64,000 nt of DNA from a bacterium (GCA_016703265.1 JADJCK010000014.1:29312-93311), one strand, 5' to 3'; positions 16,674 through 29,467 are shown, counted from the first letter of the stretch. Numbers and translations: made by a program. Notes: generated by a model from the letters alone, not told the origin.

Positions 16674-17192
16674 ATGGATCACAGTGAACGCACGCACGAT
16701 CACCCGGAGCACGCCCCGTTCCGTGACCAGGTCACGCCCGGCGACGTGCAGGCGATTGCCGGCCTGGTGCGCGCCACCGGGTACTTCAACGACGAAGAGA
16801 TCGCCATCGCGGCCGAACTGGCGGCCGAGCGCCTGGAGAAGGGCCCGGCCAGCGGCTACGAGTTCCTGTTCGCGGACGAGGACGGCCGGGTGGTGGGCTA
16901 CAGCTGCTACGGCCTGGTGCCGTGCTCGAGCGTGAGCTGGGACCTGTACTGGATCGCGGTGCATCCGGGCCAGCAGGGCAGCGGCCTGGGGCGGCGCCTG
17001 CTGCGCGAGACGGAGCGGCGCGTGCGCGAGGCAGGCGGGCTGGCGCTGTACGCGGAGACCAGCGGGAAGGCGCAGTACGCCTCGACCCGCGGGTTCTACG
17101 AGAAGAGCGGCTACGATACCGCCGGCGTGTTCGAGGACTTCTACGCGCCCGGTGACGCCAAGTACACCTACTGCCGCCGGCTGGACCGCTAG
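16674..17192 (+). CDS. GNAT-family N-acetyltransferase
   Basis: The 172-residue protein has one GNAT domain. Motif A reads IAVHPGQQGSGLGRRLL (pyrophosphate-binding QQGSGLG), preceded by a DLYW strand and followed by YASTRGFYEKSGY, the usual motif B. It is 57 bp after the second ATP-grasp gene on the same strand and closes the kamA operon. In the known osmolyte route, AblB acetylates beta-lysine on N-epsilon; AblB proteins are longer (about 270 residues), so this is not a clear AblB. It may acetylate beta-lysine or the ligated product. The N-terminal His/Asp/Glu-rich 15 residues are probably disordered. Confidence 0.85.
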   Translation: MDHSERTHDHPEHAPFRDQVTPGDVQAIAGLVRATGYFNDEEIAIAAELAAERLEKGPASGYEFLFADEDGRVVGYSCYGLVPCSSVSWDLYWIAVHPGQQGSGLGRRLLRETERRVREAGGLALYAETSGKAQYASTRGFYEKSGYDTAGVFEDFYAPGDAKYTYCRRLDR

Positions 17193-17207
17193 GGCGCCGG
17201 GCGGCGC

Positions 17208-19379
<2,172 letters not shown>

Positions 19380-19385
19380 ACCGGA

Positions 19386-20102
19386 TCACGGATTCCAGAT
19401 GACACCCGGATACGTCGTCTGCGACCACGGGATGTGCCCGCTGTCGGCGAACGAGATCAGCTTGCACGAGCCGTCGGCTTTCACCTGGATGATGGTCAGG
19501 CTGCAGTTGGCGATGCTCATGCCCAGCCACGCCTGCGGGTCCACACCCAGGGCGCGGCACACCAGCCAACGGATCACGTTGCCGTGGCAGACGACGATGT
19601 CGTGGGCATCGGCTGTACCGGTCGCCGGCACCAGGAGCCGCAGTGCGGCAGCATTCAGCTGCACCTCGCACTCGACGGCCTCGCCGGGCTCGAGTCCATC
19701 CATGACGTCCTGCCGGCGCGTCGACGGCGTGCACTCGCGGATGTCGTTCTGCACCAGCGGCGCCAGCTCCGGCATCTGGGCGGCGATGATCGTGGCCGTG
19801 CCCCGGGCCCGGGTCAGCGGGCTGGTCTGCAGCGAGGTGAAGACGACCGGCATGGCGTCCAGTCGCGCCGCCACCAGCCGGGCCTGCTCGCGGCCGAGCG
19901 CGTCCAGTTCGCAGCCCACCGCTTCGTCGCAGTTCTCGTCGTGGACATATTCCCCGTGGCGGATCAGGTACAGGTTGCGGACGGGCTGGTCGGCGGTCGG
20001 CAGCACGGCCGACGCAGGCGTCGCGAGCACGGCGACAAGGAGTGCGGCAAGGGCGAACGCCACCCGGGCGCCGGCAACCTGCTGGTGATGGTGACGGATC
20101 AT
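19386..20102 (-). CDS. Exported histidine phosphatase family protein
   Basis: The 238-residue protein has a signal peptide (about 1-32) and a branch of the phosphoglycerate mutase-like fold. The phospho-acceptor motif is LIRHGE with His49; TSPLTRARGTA carries the conserved Arg, and the second catalytic His is in VVCHGNVIRW. Substrates in this family vary widely and cannot be read. The ATG at 20100-20102 follows GGAGGGAACGAGCC and overlaps the stop of the DOMON-like gene (ATGA), so the two are cotranscribed. Cys residues in ENCDEAVGC may form a disulfide, which fits export. Confidence 0.87.
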   Translation of the reverse strand: MIRHHHQQVAGARVAFALAALLVAVLATPASAVLPTADQPVRNLYLIRHGEYVHDENCDEAVGCELDALGREQARLVAARLDAMPVVFTSLQTSPLTRARGTATIIAAQMPELAPLVQNDIRECTPSTRRQDVMDGLEPGEAVECEVQLNAAALRLLVPATGTADAHDIVVCHGNVIRWLVCRALGVDPQAWLGMSIANCSLTIIQVKADGSCKLISFADSGHIPWSQTTYPGVIWNP

Positions 20103-20668
20103 GGCTCGTTCCCTCCGGTTGATGAGGCGGGCGCCAGCCGCAGCAGGAAGCCGCGGCGATCGTGGAAATCGGGCCGCGCGGCCGGATGGACCAGCGCCCA
20201 CCAGGACAGCGTGCCGTCGGTCGCCTCCAGCACCGCGCTGAGTCCCAGTTCGAGCGGATCGGCAGCCAGCCCCAGCGGCGCCAGCGGCAGGTCGGCCTCC
20301 AGGACCAGTTCGCTGCCGGCCCGGGTCACGCGCGGCGCCGCGGCGGCGATCGCCGGCTCAGGGCGCCCACCCTCGCGGTAGCCGTCGAAGCGGTACAGGT
20401 TCCAGTGGCCCGACGGCGACAGGTTCCATTCGAGGTAGCCGGGCCGGCCCACGGCCCCCACGAACAGTTCGGCGCAGGTATGTTGCCACAGGCCGTCGCG
20501 ACGCCCGGGCTGTTCGCCGTCCGTCGCGGGAACCAGCAGCCTGGGGCCGGTCATGGCCACGCGCAAGGCCAGGCTACCGGCGTTGCGTTCGAGCCTGGCC
20601 ATGACGCGGAACGGCGGCCTGCCGGCCGCCGCGGCGAAGGGTTCCAGGTGCCGCTCCAGCGTCTCCAT
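20099..20668 (-). CDS. DOMON-like domain protein
   Basis: The 189-residue protein without a signal peptide shows the DOMON-like pattern: DGLWQHTCAELFVG, YLEWNLSPSGHWNLYRFDGYREG and a C-terminal beta-rich part (LSWWALVHPAARPDFHDRRGF). DOMON-like beta-sandwiches bind sugars or heme; this bacterial subgroup has no known role. It is the first gene of a two-gene unit with the histidine phosphatase (ATGA overlap). Confidence 0.75.
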   Translation of the reverse strand: METLERHLEPFAAAAGRPPFRVMARLERNAGSLALRVAMTGPRLLVPATDGEQPGRRDGLWQHTCAELFVGAVGRPGYLEWNLSPSGHWNLYRFDGYREGGRPEPAIAAAAPRVTRAGSELVLEADLPLAPLGLAADPLELGLSAVLEATDGTLSWWALVHPAARPDFHDRRGFLLRLAPASSTGGNEP

Positions 20669-20791
20669 GGTCGCCAGACTACCGCCCGGACCCGCCAGGG
20701 GCTATCGTTTTCCCGTCGCGATCGGGCCGGGCGAACCTCCGCCCGCACTGTCACGGTACGCGCCCCACGCCCTGGAACGGAGACGGAACTC

Positions 20792-22915
20792 ATGCCTTGC
20801 CTGCACCAGCGCGCAACCATCACCGCTGTTCTGGTCACAGCCATCCTGGTCTTGGCCTCCCTGGTCTTGGCCTCCCTGGTCTTGGCCACCCTGGCCACTT
20901 CCACCGCCGCCCTGGCCGACGAGGGCATGTGGACCTTCGACAACCCGCCCAATGCGCAGCTGCAGGAGCGGTACGGTTTCACCGCAACACCTGGCTGGCT
21001 CGAGCGACTGCAACTGTCGTGCGTGCGCATCGGCGGCGGGTCGGGCTCGTTCGTCAGCCCGGACGGCCTGGTGCTGACCAACGCGCACGTGGCTGAAGGC
21101 CAACAGCAGAAATTGTCGTCGGCCGATCGCGACTACGTGGCCGACGGCTTCCTGGCCCGCACGCGCGCCCAGGAGCTGCAATGCCCGGACCTGGAAGTGG
21201 TCATCCTCCAGTCGTACGAGGACGTGACGGCGCGCGTGCTGGCAGCGCTGCCGGCCGATGCCTCCGGCCCCGGGGCGCCGGCGGCCCGGCAGGCTGCGTG
21301 CGCGGCCATCGCCAAGGCCAGTCAGGAAGCGACGGGGCTGCAATCGGACGTGGTGACGCTGTACCACGGCGGCGAGTACTGGCTGTACCGCTATCGCAGC
21401 TTCACCGACGTGCGCCTGGTCTTCGCGCCCGAGGCCGACGCCGCCTACTTCGGGGGCGATGACGACAACTTCACGTTCCCGCGTCACGACCTCGACATGG
21501 CCCTGTTCCGCGTCTACGAGAACGGCCGACCGCTGGCCAGCCCGGCCTGGTTGCCGCTGAACACGGGCGGCGCGCGCGAGGGCGACCTCGTCTTCGTCCC
21601 CGGTCACCCCGGCACCACGGAGCGACTGCTGACGGTTGCCCAGCTGCAGTCCATGCGCGACCACACCTTCCCGCGCGCCGAGAAGTACCTCGACGAGACG
21701 ATCGCCGCGCTCGAGGCGTACTCCGCCCGCGGGCCCGAGCAGGCGCGCCAGGCCGGCTCCCTGCTGTCGGGCATGAACAACGGCCGCAAGTCGCGCCAGG
21801 GCGAATACCGCGGCCTGCTCGACCCGGCCATCTGGTCCCGCAAGGAGCGGGAAGAGGCCGATTTCCGGGCGCGCGTTGCCGGCGACCCCGCGCTGCAGGC
21901 CCGCTACGGCAGTGCGTGGGACCTGATCGCGAAGGCCGAGCAGGCTCGCCTGGCCCGGCAGAAGGAGATCGAGGGCCGGACCGTCCCGCGGTTCGGGCTC
22001 GCGCGCACGGCCCTGGGACTGGTGCGGTTCGTGGCCGAGTCGCGAAAGCCGGACGGTGAGCGGCTCGAGGGCTATCACGACGCGCAGTTGCGCCGCCAGC
22101 GCTTCCGCCTGTTGTCGCCGGCCCCCGTGTATCCGGAACTCGAACAGTACCTTCTGGAGCAGACGCTGAAGCGGGTGGCCAGGGAACTGGATCCCGACGA
22201 TGTGTTCGCGCGCCTGTCGCTGGACGGCATGTCGCCGGCCGACCGGGCTGCAGCGCTCATCCAGGGCACGAAGCTGGCCGAGCCCGCCATGCGACAGGCG
22301 CTGCTCGAAGGCGGTCCGGACGCCGTGGCTGCCAGCACCGATCCCCTGATCGTCATGGCGCGCGCCCTTGATCCGCTGCTGCGCGAACAGGAACTGTGGC
22401 AGGAGGAGAACGTCGAGAGCCTGGTCGCAGCGGGCGGCGAGATGCTCGGCGCGGCGCGCTTCGCGGTCTACGGCAGGACGGCGCCGCCCGACGCCACGTT
22501 CACCCTGCGCCTGTCCTACGGCGAAGTGAAGGGCTACCCCAGCAATGGGACGCGGGCGCCGGCCATGACCACCTTCCACGGCCTGGTCGACCGCGCCCTG
22601 TCGTTCGGCGGGAAGCCTCCCTACGCCCTGACGAAGCGTTTCAGGGAGCGGATGGCCAGGCTGGACCTGGCCACGCCCCTGAATTTCGTCAGCACCTGCG
22701 ACATCACCGGCGGCAATTCGGGCTCGCCCGTGGTCGACCGGGACGGACGGCTGGTCGGACTGGTCTTTGACGGCAACATCGAGAGCCTGGCCGGCAATTT
22801 CGTCTTCGACGACACGGCCAACCGCGCCGTGTCCGTGCACGCGGCCGGCATCGCGATGGCGCTGCGCGACATCTACGATGCGGGCCACCTGCTGCAGGAG
22901 ATGCAGGGGCACTGA
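20792..22915 (+). CDS. S46 family dipeptidyl-peptidase (DPP7-like)
   Basis: The 707-residue exported serine peptidase removes dipeptides from peptide N-termini. It has a signal peptide (1-42), then the S46 opening GMWTFDNPP, catalytic His99 in VLTNAHVA, the Asp region FTFPRHDLDMALFRVY, and Ser643 in GGNSGSPV. The residue 18 past the Ser is Gly661 (FDGN); in DPP11 this site is Arg for acidic P1, and in DPP7 it is Gly, so a DPP7-like hydrophobic preference is predicted. S46 peptidases are typical of FCB bacteria that live on peptides. ATG 20792 follows CGGAGACGG. The signal-peptide core is built from 15-bp tandem repeats. Confidence 0.93.
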   Translation: MPCLHQRATITAVLVTAILVLASLVLASLVLATLATSTAALADEGMWTFDNPPNAQLQERYGFTATPGWLERLQLSCVRIGGGSGSFVSPDGLVLTNAHVAEGQQQKLSSADRDYVADGFLARTRAQELQCPDLEVVILQSYEDVTARVLAALPADASGPGAPAARQAACAAIAKASQEATGLQSDVVTLYHGGEYWLYRYRSFTDVRLVFAPEADAAYFGGDDDNFTFPRHDLDMALFRVYENGRPLASPAWLPLNTGGAREGDLVFVPGHPGTTERLLTVAQLQSMRDHTFPRAEKYLDETIAALEAYSARGPEQARQAGSLLSGMNNGRKSRQGEYRGLLDPAIWSRKEREEADFRARVAGDPALQARYGSAWDLIAKAEQARLARQKEIEGRTVPRFGLARTALGLVRFVAESRKPDGERLEGYHDAQLRRQRFRLLSPAPVYPELEQYLLEQTLKRVARELDPDDVFARLSLDGMSPADRAAALIQGTKLAEPAMRQALLEGGPDAVAASTDPLIVMARALDPLLREQELWQEENVESLVAAGGEMLGAARFAVYGRTAPPDATFTLRLSYGEVKGYPSNGTRAPAMTTFHGLVDRALSFGGKPPYALTKRFRERMARLDLATPLNFVSTCDITGGNSGSPVVDRDGRLVGLVFDGNIESLAGNFVFDDTANRAVSVHAAGIAMALRDIYDAGHLLQEMQGH
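20846..20890 (+). repeat. Three 15-bp tandem repeats inside the S46 signal peptide
   Basis: CTGGTCTTGGCCTCC occurs twice exactly and once with one mismatch, encoding LVLAS-LVLAS-LVLAT. The repeats lengthen the hydrophobic core without changing frame. Confidence 0.9.
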
Positions 22916-23009
22916 CCACGTGCGGCGGTTGGGGCCGAATTGTGGCATCTTGAAGGCCGCGGTCGCCCCGGGGGTGACCGCGGCCGACTTCATCCGGGAG
23001 AGTACCGAA

Positions 23010-23540
23010 ATGCAGACGAACAAAGTGATGGGGCCCCATGCCCTGCTCCTGCCGGCTCTGCTCCTGCCGGCCCTGTTGGTGCTGACGCTGGCCGGTTGCG
23101 GCCGGCGCGACCCGCAGGCGGAACAGGCAGCCGCCTCTGCCGCCAGGCCCGCCGGCGGGCCGGCGACGGCGGCGACATTGGCGACGACGGCCGCCGATTC
23201 GGCCGCGGCCCTGGACCTCGGGCCGAGGGCGCTGGAAACCATGATGCTGGTCGCGCCCCTGGCGGCAACCGGCGAAGTACTGTTCGACACCAAGGGCTGC
23301 ACGGGTTGTCACGAAATGGGCACTGCGGAGAACGCGCCCGACCTGCGCGGCATCGCCGCACGCCGGACCGAGGCCTGGCTCCACCGCCAGATCACGGCGC
23401 CGACCTGGATGGCGGAACACGATTCGCTGACACGCGCCATGGTCGAGCAGTACGGGGTGCCGATGGCCGACCTGGACGTCACGAACGACGAAGCCATGGC
23501 CCTGATGCAGTTCCTGGTGAGGGAAAGCAGCGTCCGTTAG
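23010..23540 (+). CDS. Lipoprotein c-type cytochrome
   Basis: The 176-residue lipoprotein has lipobox LTLAGC (Cys at about 30), an Ala-rich linker, and a single class I cytochrome c domain with heme motif CTGCH and a probable distal Met in the PTWM or GVPM segment. The spacing APDLRGIAARRTEAWLHRQI is typical of small mono-heme domains. It would carry electrons at the outer face of a membrane. The signal peptide core again has a 15-bp tandem duplication at 23043-23072 (LLLPA twice). It follows the S46 gene by 94 bp and ends 6 bp from the convergent kinase gene. Confidence 0.88.
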   Translation: MQTNKVMGPHALLLPALLLPALLVLTLAGCGRRDPQAEQAAASAARPAGGPATAATLATTAADSAAALDLGPRALETMMLVAPLAATGEVLFDTKGCTGCHEMGTAENAPDLRGIAARRTEAWLHRQITAPTWMAEHDSLTRAMVEQYGVPMADLDVTNDEAMALMQFLVRESSVR

Positions 23541-23546
23541 CGGCGA

Positions 23547-25412
<1,866 letters not shown>

Positions 25413-25955
25413 TCAGTCGCCCCCTTCCACGATCTCGGCCACCTTCAGCAGTTGCGAACTGAAACGCAGGCCGGCCCGTTCCGCCGCCTCGCGGTTGACC
25501 CGAAGCTGGATGCGATTGCGGTCGCGCCGCAACTGCACCATGCCGCCGGCCTCGCAGAAGCCGTCGACATCGCTGACGGTCAGCAACGGGTGCCCGGCAA
25601 GCGAGTCCAGGACGGACCTGATGTCGGCCTGGCGCGAGCGCGAGATGTAGACGATCTGCGCCTCGGTGGCGGCGGCGGCGGACATCGGGTCGCGCAGCAC
25701 GAGCGAGCGACGACGCAACTCCTTTCCCGCGAGTCCGGTCAGGGACGGATCCGACGCGTCGTGCCCGATCACGCCGATCACGAAATTCGTCGGCGGGAGG
25801 GAGCCTTCGGGCCAGGAGGTGGTGAGCGCCAGGTTGAAGACGATGCCCGCCTTGATCTGCGCCTCCGGCGTGACAGGTTCGGACGGCAAGGCAGGCACGG
25901 ACGTGACCGCCAGTGCCAGCGCCATGACAGCGGCAATGCTCCGCGTGCGGACCAC
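25413..25955 (-). CDS. YfiR-like (DUF4154) periplasmic protein
   Basis: The protein of about 180 residues has a signal peptide (about 1-25), then the DUF4154 pattern: AQIKAGIVFNLALTTSWPE, FVIGVIGHD, RRRSLVLRDP, AQIVYISRSRQ, HPLLTVSDVDGFCEAGGMVQL, RNRIQLRVNREAAERAGL, FSSQLLKVA. In Pseudomonas YfiR represses the diguanylate cyclase YfiN from the periplasm. Here the partner is a hybrid kinase instead. GTG 25953-25955 with GGAAGG upstream is chosen; GTG 25979 is an alternative. A long upstream extension starting at TTG is not supported. It is divergent from the TonB receptor gene. Confidence 0.87.
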   Translation of the reverse strand: MVRTRSIAAVMALALAVTSVPALPSEPVTPEAQIKAGIVFNLALTTSWPEGSLPPTNFVIGVIGHDASDPSLTGLAGKELRRRSLVLRDPMSAAAATEAQIVYISRSRQADIRSVLDSLAGHPLLTVSDVDGFCEAGGMVQLRRDRNRIQLRVNREAAERAGLRFSSQLLKVAEIVEGGD

Positions 25956-26197
25956 GACCCGCCTTCCACCCTTGGACACCACTTGCCGATGCGGACGCCG
26001 GGCTGCCAAACACCCCCGGCGACCCGACCGGGCCGAAATTGATACCCTGCGGTTATCGGCAGGGAACGAGGCGCTATAAGGACAAATAGGACTCAACAAG
26101 GCTCGGTGAGCAGCCGATATCCCGCTGGCGAGGGACGCTCCTGAGCCGGATCTGACCGGCGCGCCCAGGGCCGCCCCGGAACTGACGGGAACGCATC

Positions 26198-28225
26198 GTG
26201 AGCAGACCAGGAAGCGCTATCGGGGCGCCTGCCCTCCTTCTGTGTGCGCTGGCCGCAACGGCGCCGGCGTCCGCCCAGCCGTCGACGGTATCCGGCACGG
26301 CCACCGACTACACCGAATTCGACCTCGGCCAGTTGACGGACATGGATGTGGTCTACGGTGCGTCCAGCTACGACCAGAAGATCACCGACGCGCCCGCGGC
26401 CGTCACGGTGATCACGGCCGAGGAGATCGCCGCGCACGGCTACCGCACGCTGGGCGAGGTACTGGCTTCGGTTCGCGGCTTCCATGTGACCAACGACCGC
26501 TCCTACGACTACATCGGCGTTCGCGGCTTCGGGCGTCCGGGCGACTACAATACGCGCGTCCTGGTTCTCCACGACGGGCATACGGCCAACGACATCATCT
26601 ATGGAACCGCCTCGGCCGGTGCCGAACTCGCCGTGGATCTGGCCATGGTCAAGCGCATCGAGGTCATCCGTGGCCCTGGCAGTGCGCTGTACGGCGCCGG
26701 GGCCTTCTTCGCGGTGATCAACCTGGTGACCTGGGACGGCGACGAATGGGATGCGACCGAGGCCGGCATCGAGTACGGCAGCCGGCAGCGCCAGGGCGTC
26801 CGGGCCGCCTGGGGCGGACAGGTGGGCGACAAGGGCAGCCTGTTGCTGGCCGCCGACGGCTTCCGGACCGACGGCGACGACATCCATTTCGCGGAGTATG
26901 ACGACCCGTCCACCAACAACGGACTGTCGGTCGACGGCGACCGGGAAGAGGCCGGACACGTCTTCGCGAAGTACCGGCGCGGCGGGATCCAGCTCACGGC
27001 GAACTGGATGCGCCGGGACAAGCGCATTCCCACCGGCGAATGGGGCATGATTTTCGATGACGACGGCGCCATGATCCGCGACGAGAGGACGGCCGTCGAC
27101 CTCTCGGGAAGCCATCCGCTGTCGGATGCCGCCGCGGTGCGCGCCCGCATCGCCTATGACGACTACGAATGCACAGGTGACTATCCGCTCGACAACGCCG
27201 CGGAGGGCCAGCCCGAGGAACGGCAGGTCCAGCACGAAGTGGCCAGGGGACGCTGGTGGAGCGGCGAGATCCAGTGGAACGCCCACCTGAAGAGCCACCG
27301 CCTGGTCGCCGGCGTCGATGCGCGCCGCTCGGCGGCCGCCAGCCAGTCCAGCGTCATCGTGGAGCCGTTCGAGTCGCTTCTGGACCAGGAACACCTGCAC
27401 GAGAACTTCGGGGTCTATGTGCAGGACGAGTGGGCGCCGTCCGGCCGGGTTTCCGTGTACCTGGGCCTGCGACATGATGCCTACCGCAGTTTCGGCGGCA
27501 CCCTGTCACCGCGCTGCGGGCTGGTCGCGCACCTGGACGAGCTGACGACGGTCAAGCTGCTCTACGGCGAAGCCTTCCGGTCCCCGAACGCCTATGAGCT
27601 GTACTACGGGGATGGGCTGTCGCAGAAGGGCAACCCGGATCTTGAACCGGAACGCATCCACACCTGGGAAGCCGTCGGCGAACGCGACCTGGGTGATCAC
27701 GTGCGGCTGGGCCTTTCGGTGTTCGACAACCGGATCGAGGAGCTCATCGAGCAGTACATCGACCCGGTCGATACGCTTCTCGTGTTCCGCAACGCGGGCG
27801 ATGCCCGTACTTTCGGCGCCGAACTGGACCTCGATGCCCGCCTGCTTCCGGGCCTGCGTGGGCGCCTCAGCGTCAGCGCACAGCGTGCCGAGGACCGCGC
27901 CACGGGCACGCTCCTGACGAACGCTCCGGCCCGTCTGGTGAAACTGAACCTCTCGACGCCGCGCCAGGGCAAGGCCGTGGCCGGCGCGCTCGAGTTTCAG
28001 CACCTCAGCCGAAGGGCCACGCTGGCCGGCAACCACGCGCCGGCCTGCGCGGTGGTCAACCTGGACCTGACCTGGTGGACGCCACTGAGGGGACTGCAGG
28101 TCGACCTGGGCCTGGACAACGCCCTGGACCAGCGCTACGGCGACCCGGGCGCGGAGCATCAGCTGCAGGATGTGCTGGCGCGCGCGGGCCGCCGCCTGAA
28201 CGCGCGCGCCACGCTTCGCTGGTAG
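26198..28225 (+). CDS. TonB-dependent outer membrane receptor
   Basis: The 675-residue protein has a signal peptide (about 1-27), a plug (about 45-165) with APAAVTVITAEEI, YRTLGEVLASVRGFHV and RIEVIRGPGSALYGAGAF, then a beta-barrel of alternating aromatic strands ending in a TonB-receptor C-terminus (ARATLRW). It takes up a large ligand such as vitamin B12, a siderophore or an oligosaccharide using TonB energy; the ligand cannot be told. The GTG start has GACGGGA upstream. It is divergent from the YfiR-like/hybrid kinase pair, a neighbourhood I have seen for receptor-linked signalling, so the kinase pair may sense or regulate it. Confidence 0.9.
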   Translation: MSRPGSAIGAPALLLCALAATAPASAQPSTVSGTATDYTEFDLGQLTDMDVVYGASSYDQKITDAPAAVTVITAEEIAAHGYRTLGEVLASVRGFHVTNDRSYDYIGVRGFGRPGDYNTRVLVLHDGHTANDIIYGTASAGAELAVDLAMVKRIEVIRGPGSALYGAGAFFAVINLVTWDGDEWDATEAGIEYGSRQRQGVRAAWGGQVGDKGSLLLAADGFRTDGDDIHFAEYDDPSTNNGLSVDGDREEAGHVFAKYRRGGIQLTANWMRRDKRIPTGEWGMIFDDDGAMIRDERTAVDLSGSHPLSDAAAVRARIAYDDYECTGDYPLDNAAEGQPEERQVQHEVARGRWWSGEIQWNAHLKSHRLVAGVDARRSAAASQSSVIVEPFESLLDQEHLHENFGVYVQDEWAPSGRVSVYLGLRHDAYRSFGGTLSPRCGLVAHLDELTTVKLLYGEAFRSPNAYELYYGDGLSQKGNPDLEPERIHTWEAVGERDLGDHVRLGLSVFDNRIEELIEQYIDPVDTLLVFRNAGDARTFGAELDLDARLLPGLRGRLSVSAQRAEDRATGTLLTNAPARLVKLNLSTPRQGKAVAGALEFQHLSRRATLAGNHAPACAVVNLDLTWWTPLRGLQVDLGLDNALDQRYGDPGAEHQLQDVLARAGRRLNARATLRW

Positions 28226-28276
28226 GAACGGCCCGAACGGGTGGTCCGGCAGGATCCGTCACCCACCCTCACGACT

Positions 28277-28615
28277 TCAGTCGCCGCTCAGGTAGTCGGC
28301 CAGCCGCTGCCGGCTATGCTCGTCCTCATGGCAGTAGACGCAGAGATTCTCCCAGTTCGAACCATCGGCGGGGTTGTTGCGGTCATTGCCGTCCTTGTGG
28401 TGGACGGTCAGCAGGTGCCGGTCCTTCTCGGTGAACTCGCGGGCGCACTTCGCACAGATCATCCCGTGCATCGCCAGCGACAATTCCCGGTAGTTGGAAC
28501 GGGGCGAGGCCAGCGACTTCAGTTCCTTGAGCCTCTTGGCGATCTCTTCGGGCGTCGGTGCCTTGGCCGGCCCGCGCTTCTTGCCGCCCCTGCGATAGGA
28601 TCCGCCCAGCGACAT
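28277..28615 (-). CDS. YajD-type HNH nuclease
   Basis: The 112-residue protein has a basic N-terminus and one HNH domain: CAKC knuckle, TVHHKDGNDRNNP with the catalytic His, and NWENLCVYCHEDEH with the second Cys pair and last His. E. coli YajD is of the same type and length. HNH proteins of this size cut or nick DNA, often without known biological target. The ATG is clear; a block of three 14-bp tandem repeats lies 69 bp upstream. Confidence 0.88.
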   Translation of the reverse strand: MSLGGSYRRGGKKRGPAKAPTPEEIAKRLKELKSLASPRSNYRELSLAMHGMICAKCAREFTEKDRHLLTVHHKDGNDRNNPADGSNWENLCVYCHEDEHSRQRLADYLSGD

Positions 28616-28683
28616 GTCCTGCCCCCCGGGTCGATGCGATGGTGTGCCTGCTCCGGGACATGGTAACGCCTGCCGGCGGTCAT

Positions 28684-28725
28684 GTCGCGGTCACAGTGTC
28701 GCGGTCACAGTGTCGCGGTCACAGT
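28684..28725. repeat. Three perfect 14-bp tandem repeats upstream of the HNH gene
   Basis: GTCGCGGTCACAGT is repeated three times without mismatch in the noncoding spacer. It is not a multiple of three and lies in no supported gene. It could be an iterated binding site or simple slippage product. Confidence 0.85.
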
Positions 28726-28738
28726 CCACATCCGCGAC

Positions 28739-28786
28739 GGCCCCGGCCGGGCGCCGCATCAGGTGATCGGCAATCCGGCCGGGGCC
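28739..28786 (-). terminator. Large hairpin downstream of the cupredoxin gene
   Basis: GGCCCCGGCCGG at 28739-28750 pairs perfectly with CCGGCCGGGGCC at 28775-28786 across a 24-nt loop. It is 27 bp after the cupredoxin stop on the minus strand. No T-run follows, so it may act as an mRNA-end stabiliser or weak terminator. Confidence 0.55.
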
Positions 28787-28813
28787 GCTGGGCGCTGCTG
28801 GTGCAGGGGCCGG

Positions 28814-29467
28814 CTATTTCGCGAGCGTCAGTTTCACGGTCTCGCGGACATCGCCGGCTTCGACCGTCGCGACATAAACGCCGGCCGGCACGACCAGGCC
28901 GTCATCGCCCATGCCGTCCCAGGCCCTCTCGTGGCGACCGGCCGCCAGCGCGGCGCCGTCCTCGATCACGCGCACCAAGCGGCCGCCGGCATCGTGCACC
29001 GACAGGCGCACGTTCGCGTCCGCAGGAAGCGTGAAGCTGATCAGGGTGCGCGGATTGAACGGATTGGGCGCACTGCCGAGGGCCAGCGGGCCTCGTGCCG
29101 GCACCTGGTCCACGCCCGAAGTGTTCTGCACGATCACCGTGCCGGACATCCCCATGAGCTCATGCGGACGGCAGAAGTAGGGCACGGTGCCGGCCGTCGT
29201 GAACGTGAAGGAGAACGTCGGGTTGAAGGAGTTGAGCGCCCCGTCGAACCTCCGGCCCACGTTCGGGTCGGTGGAACCGGTCCCGTTGGTGACCGTGTGG
29301 GAAAAGCTGGTCCATTGCCAGGTGACGGTGTCGCCGACGTTGATGACCAGGACATCGGGCGAGAAGGCGAAGGCGTCCTGCTGGACGAAATGGGTCGCCG
29401 CGGTGACGGGCAGGGCCGCCGTCAGCAGTGCCAGCACAGTGGCCGTGAATGCGTTGCGGATATTCAT
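28814..29467 (-). CDS. Secreted plastocyanin-like cupredoxin with FlgD-like C-terminal domain
   Basis: The 217-residue product has a signal peptide (1-22), a cupredoxin domain (about 23-125) and a FlgD-like tail from APNPFNPRTLI to LTLAK. Type 1 copper ligands are visible: His in SFSHTV, then Cys, His and Met in YFCRPHELMGMSG. It would carry single electrons or bind copper outside the cell. The short Cys-xx-His-xxx-Met loop is like plastocyanin and halocyanin. The start has GGAGGGAGC upstream. A soluble electron carrier tagged with a sorting-type domain is unusual and suggests surface attachment. Confidence 0.88.
   Translation of the reverse strand: MNIRNAFTATVLALLTAALPVTAATHFVQQDAFAFSPDVLVINVGDTVTWQWTSFSHTVTNGTGSTDPNVGRRFDGALNSFNPTFSFTFTTAGTVPYFCRPHELMGMSGTVIVQNTSGVDQVPARGPLALGSAPNPFNPRTLISFTLPADANVRLSVHDAGGRLVRVIEDGAALAAGRHERAWDGMGDDGLVVPAGVYVATVEAGDVRETVKLTLAK

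Noticed and set aside
20702..23302. 866-codon open frame on the minus strand opposite the S46 peptidase and cytochrome genes
   Set aside because: It is Arg/Val/Gln-rich low-complexity text without any family motif, and lies antisense to two well-supported genes. High GC makes such shadows common.
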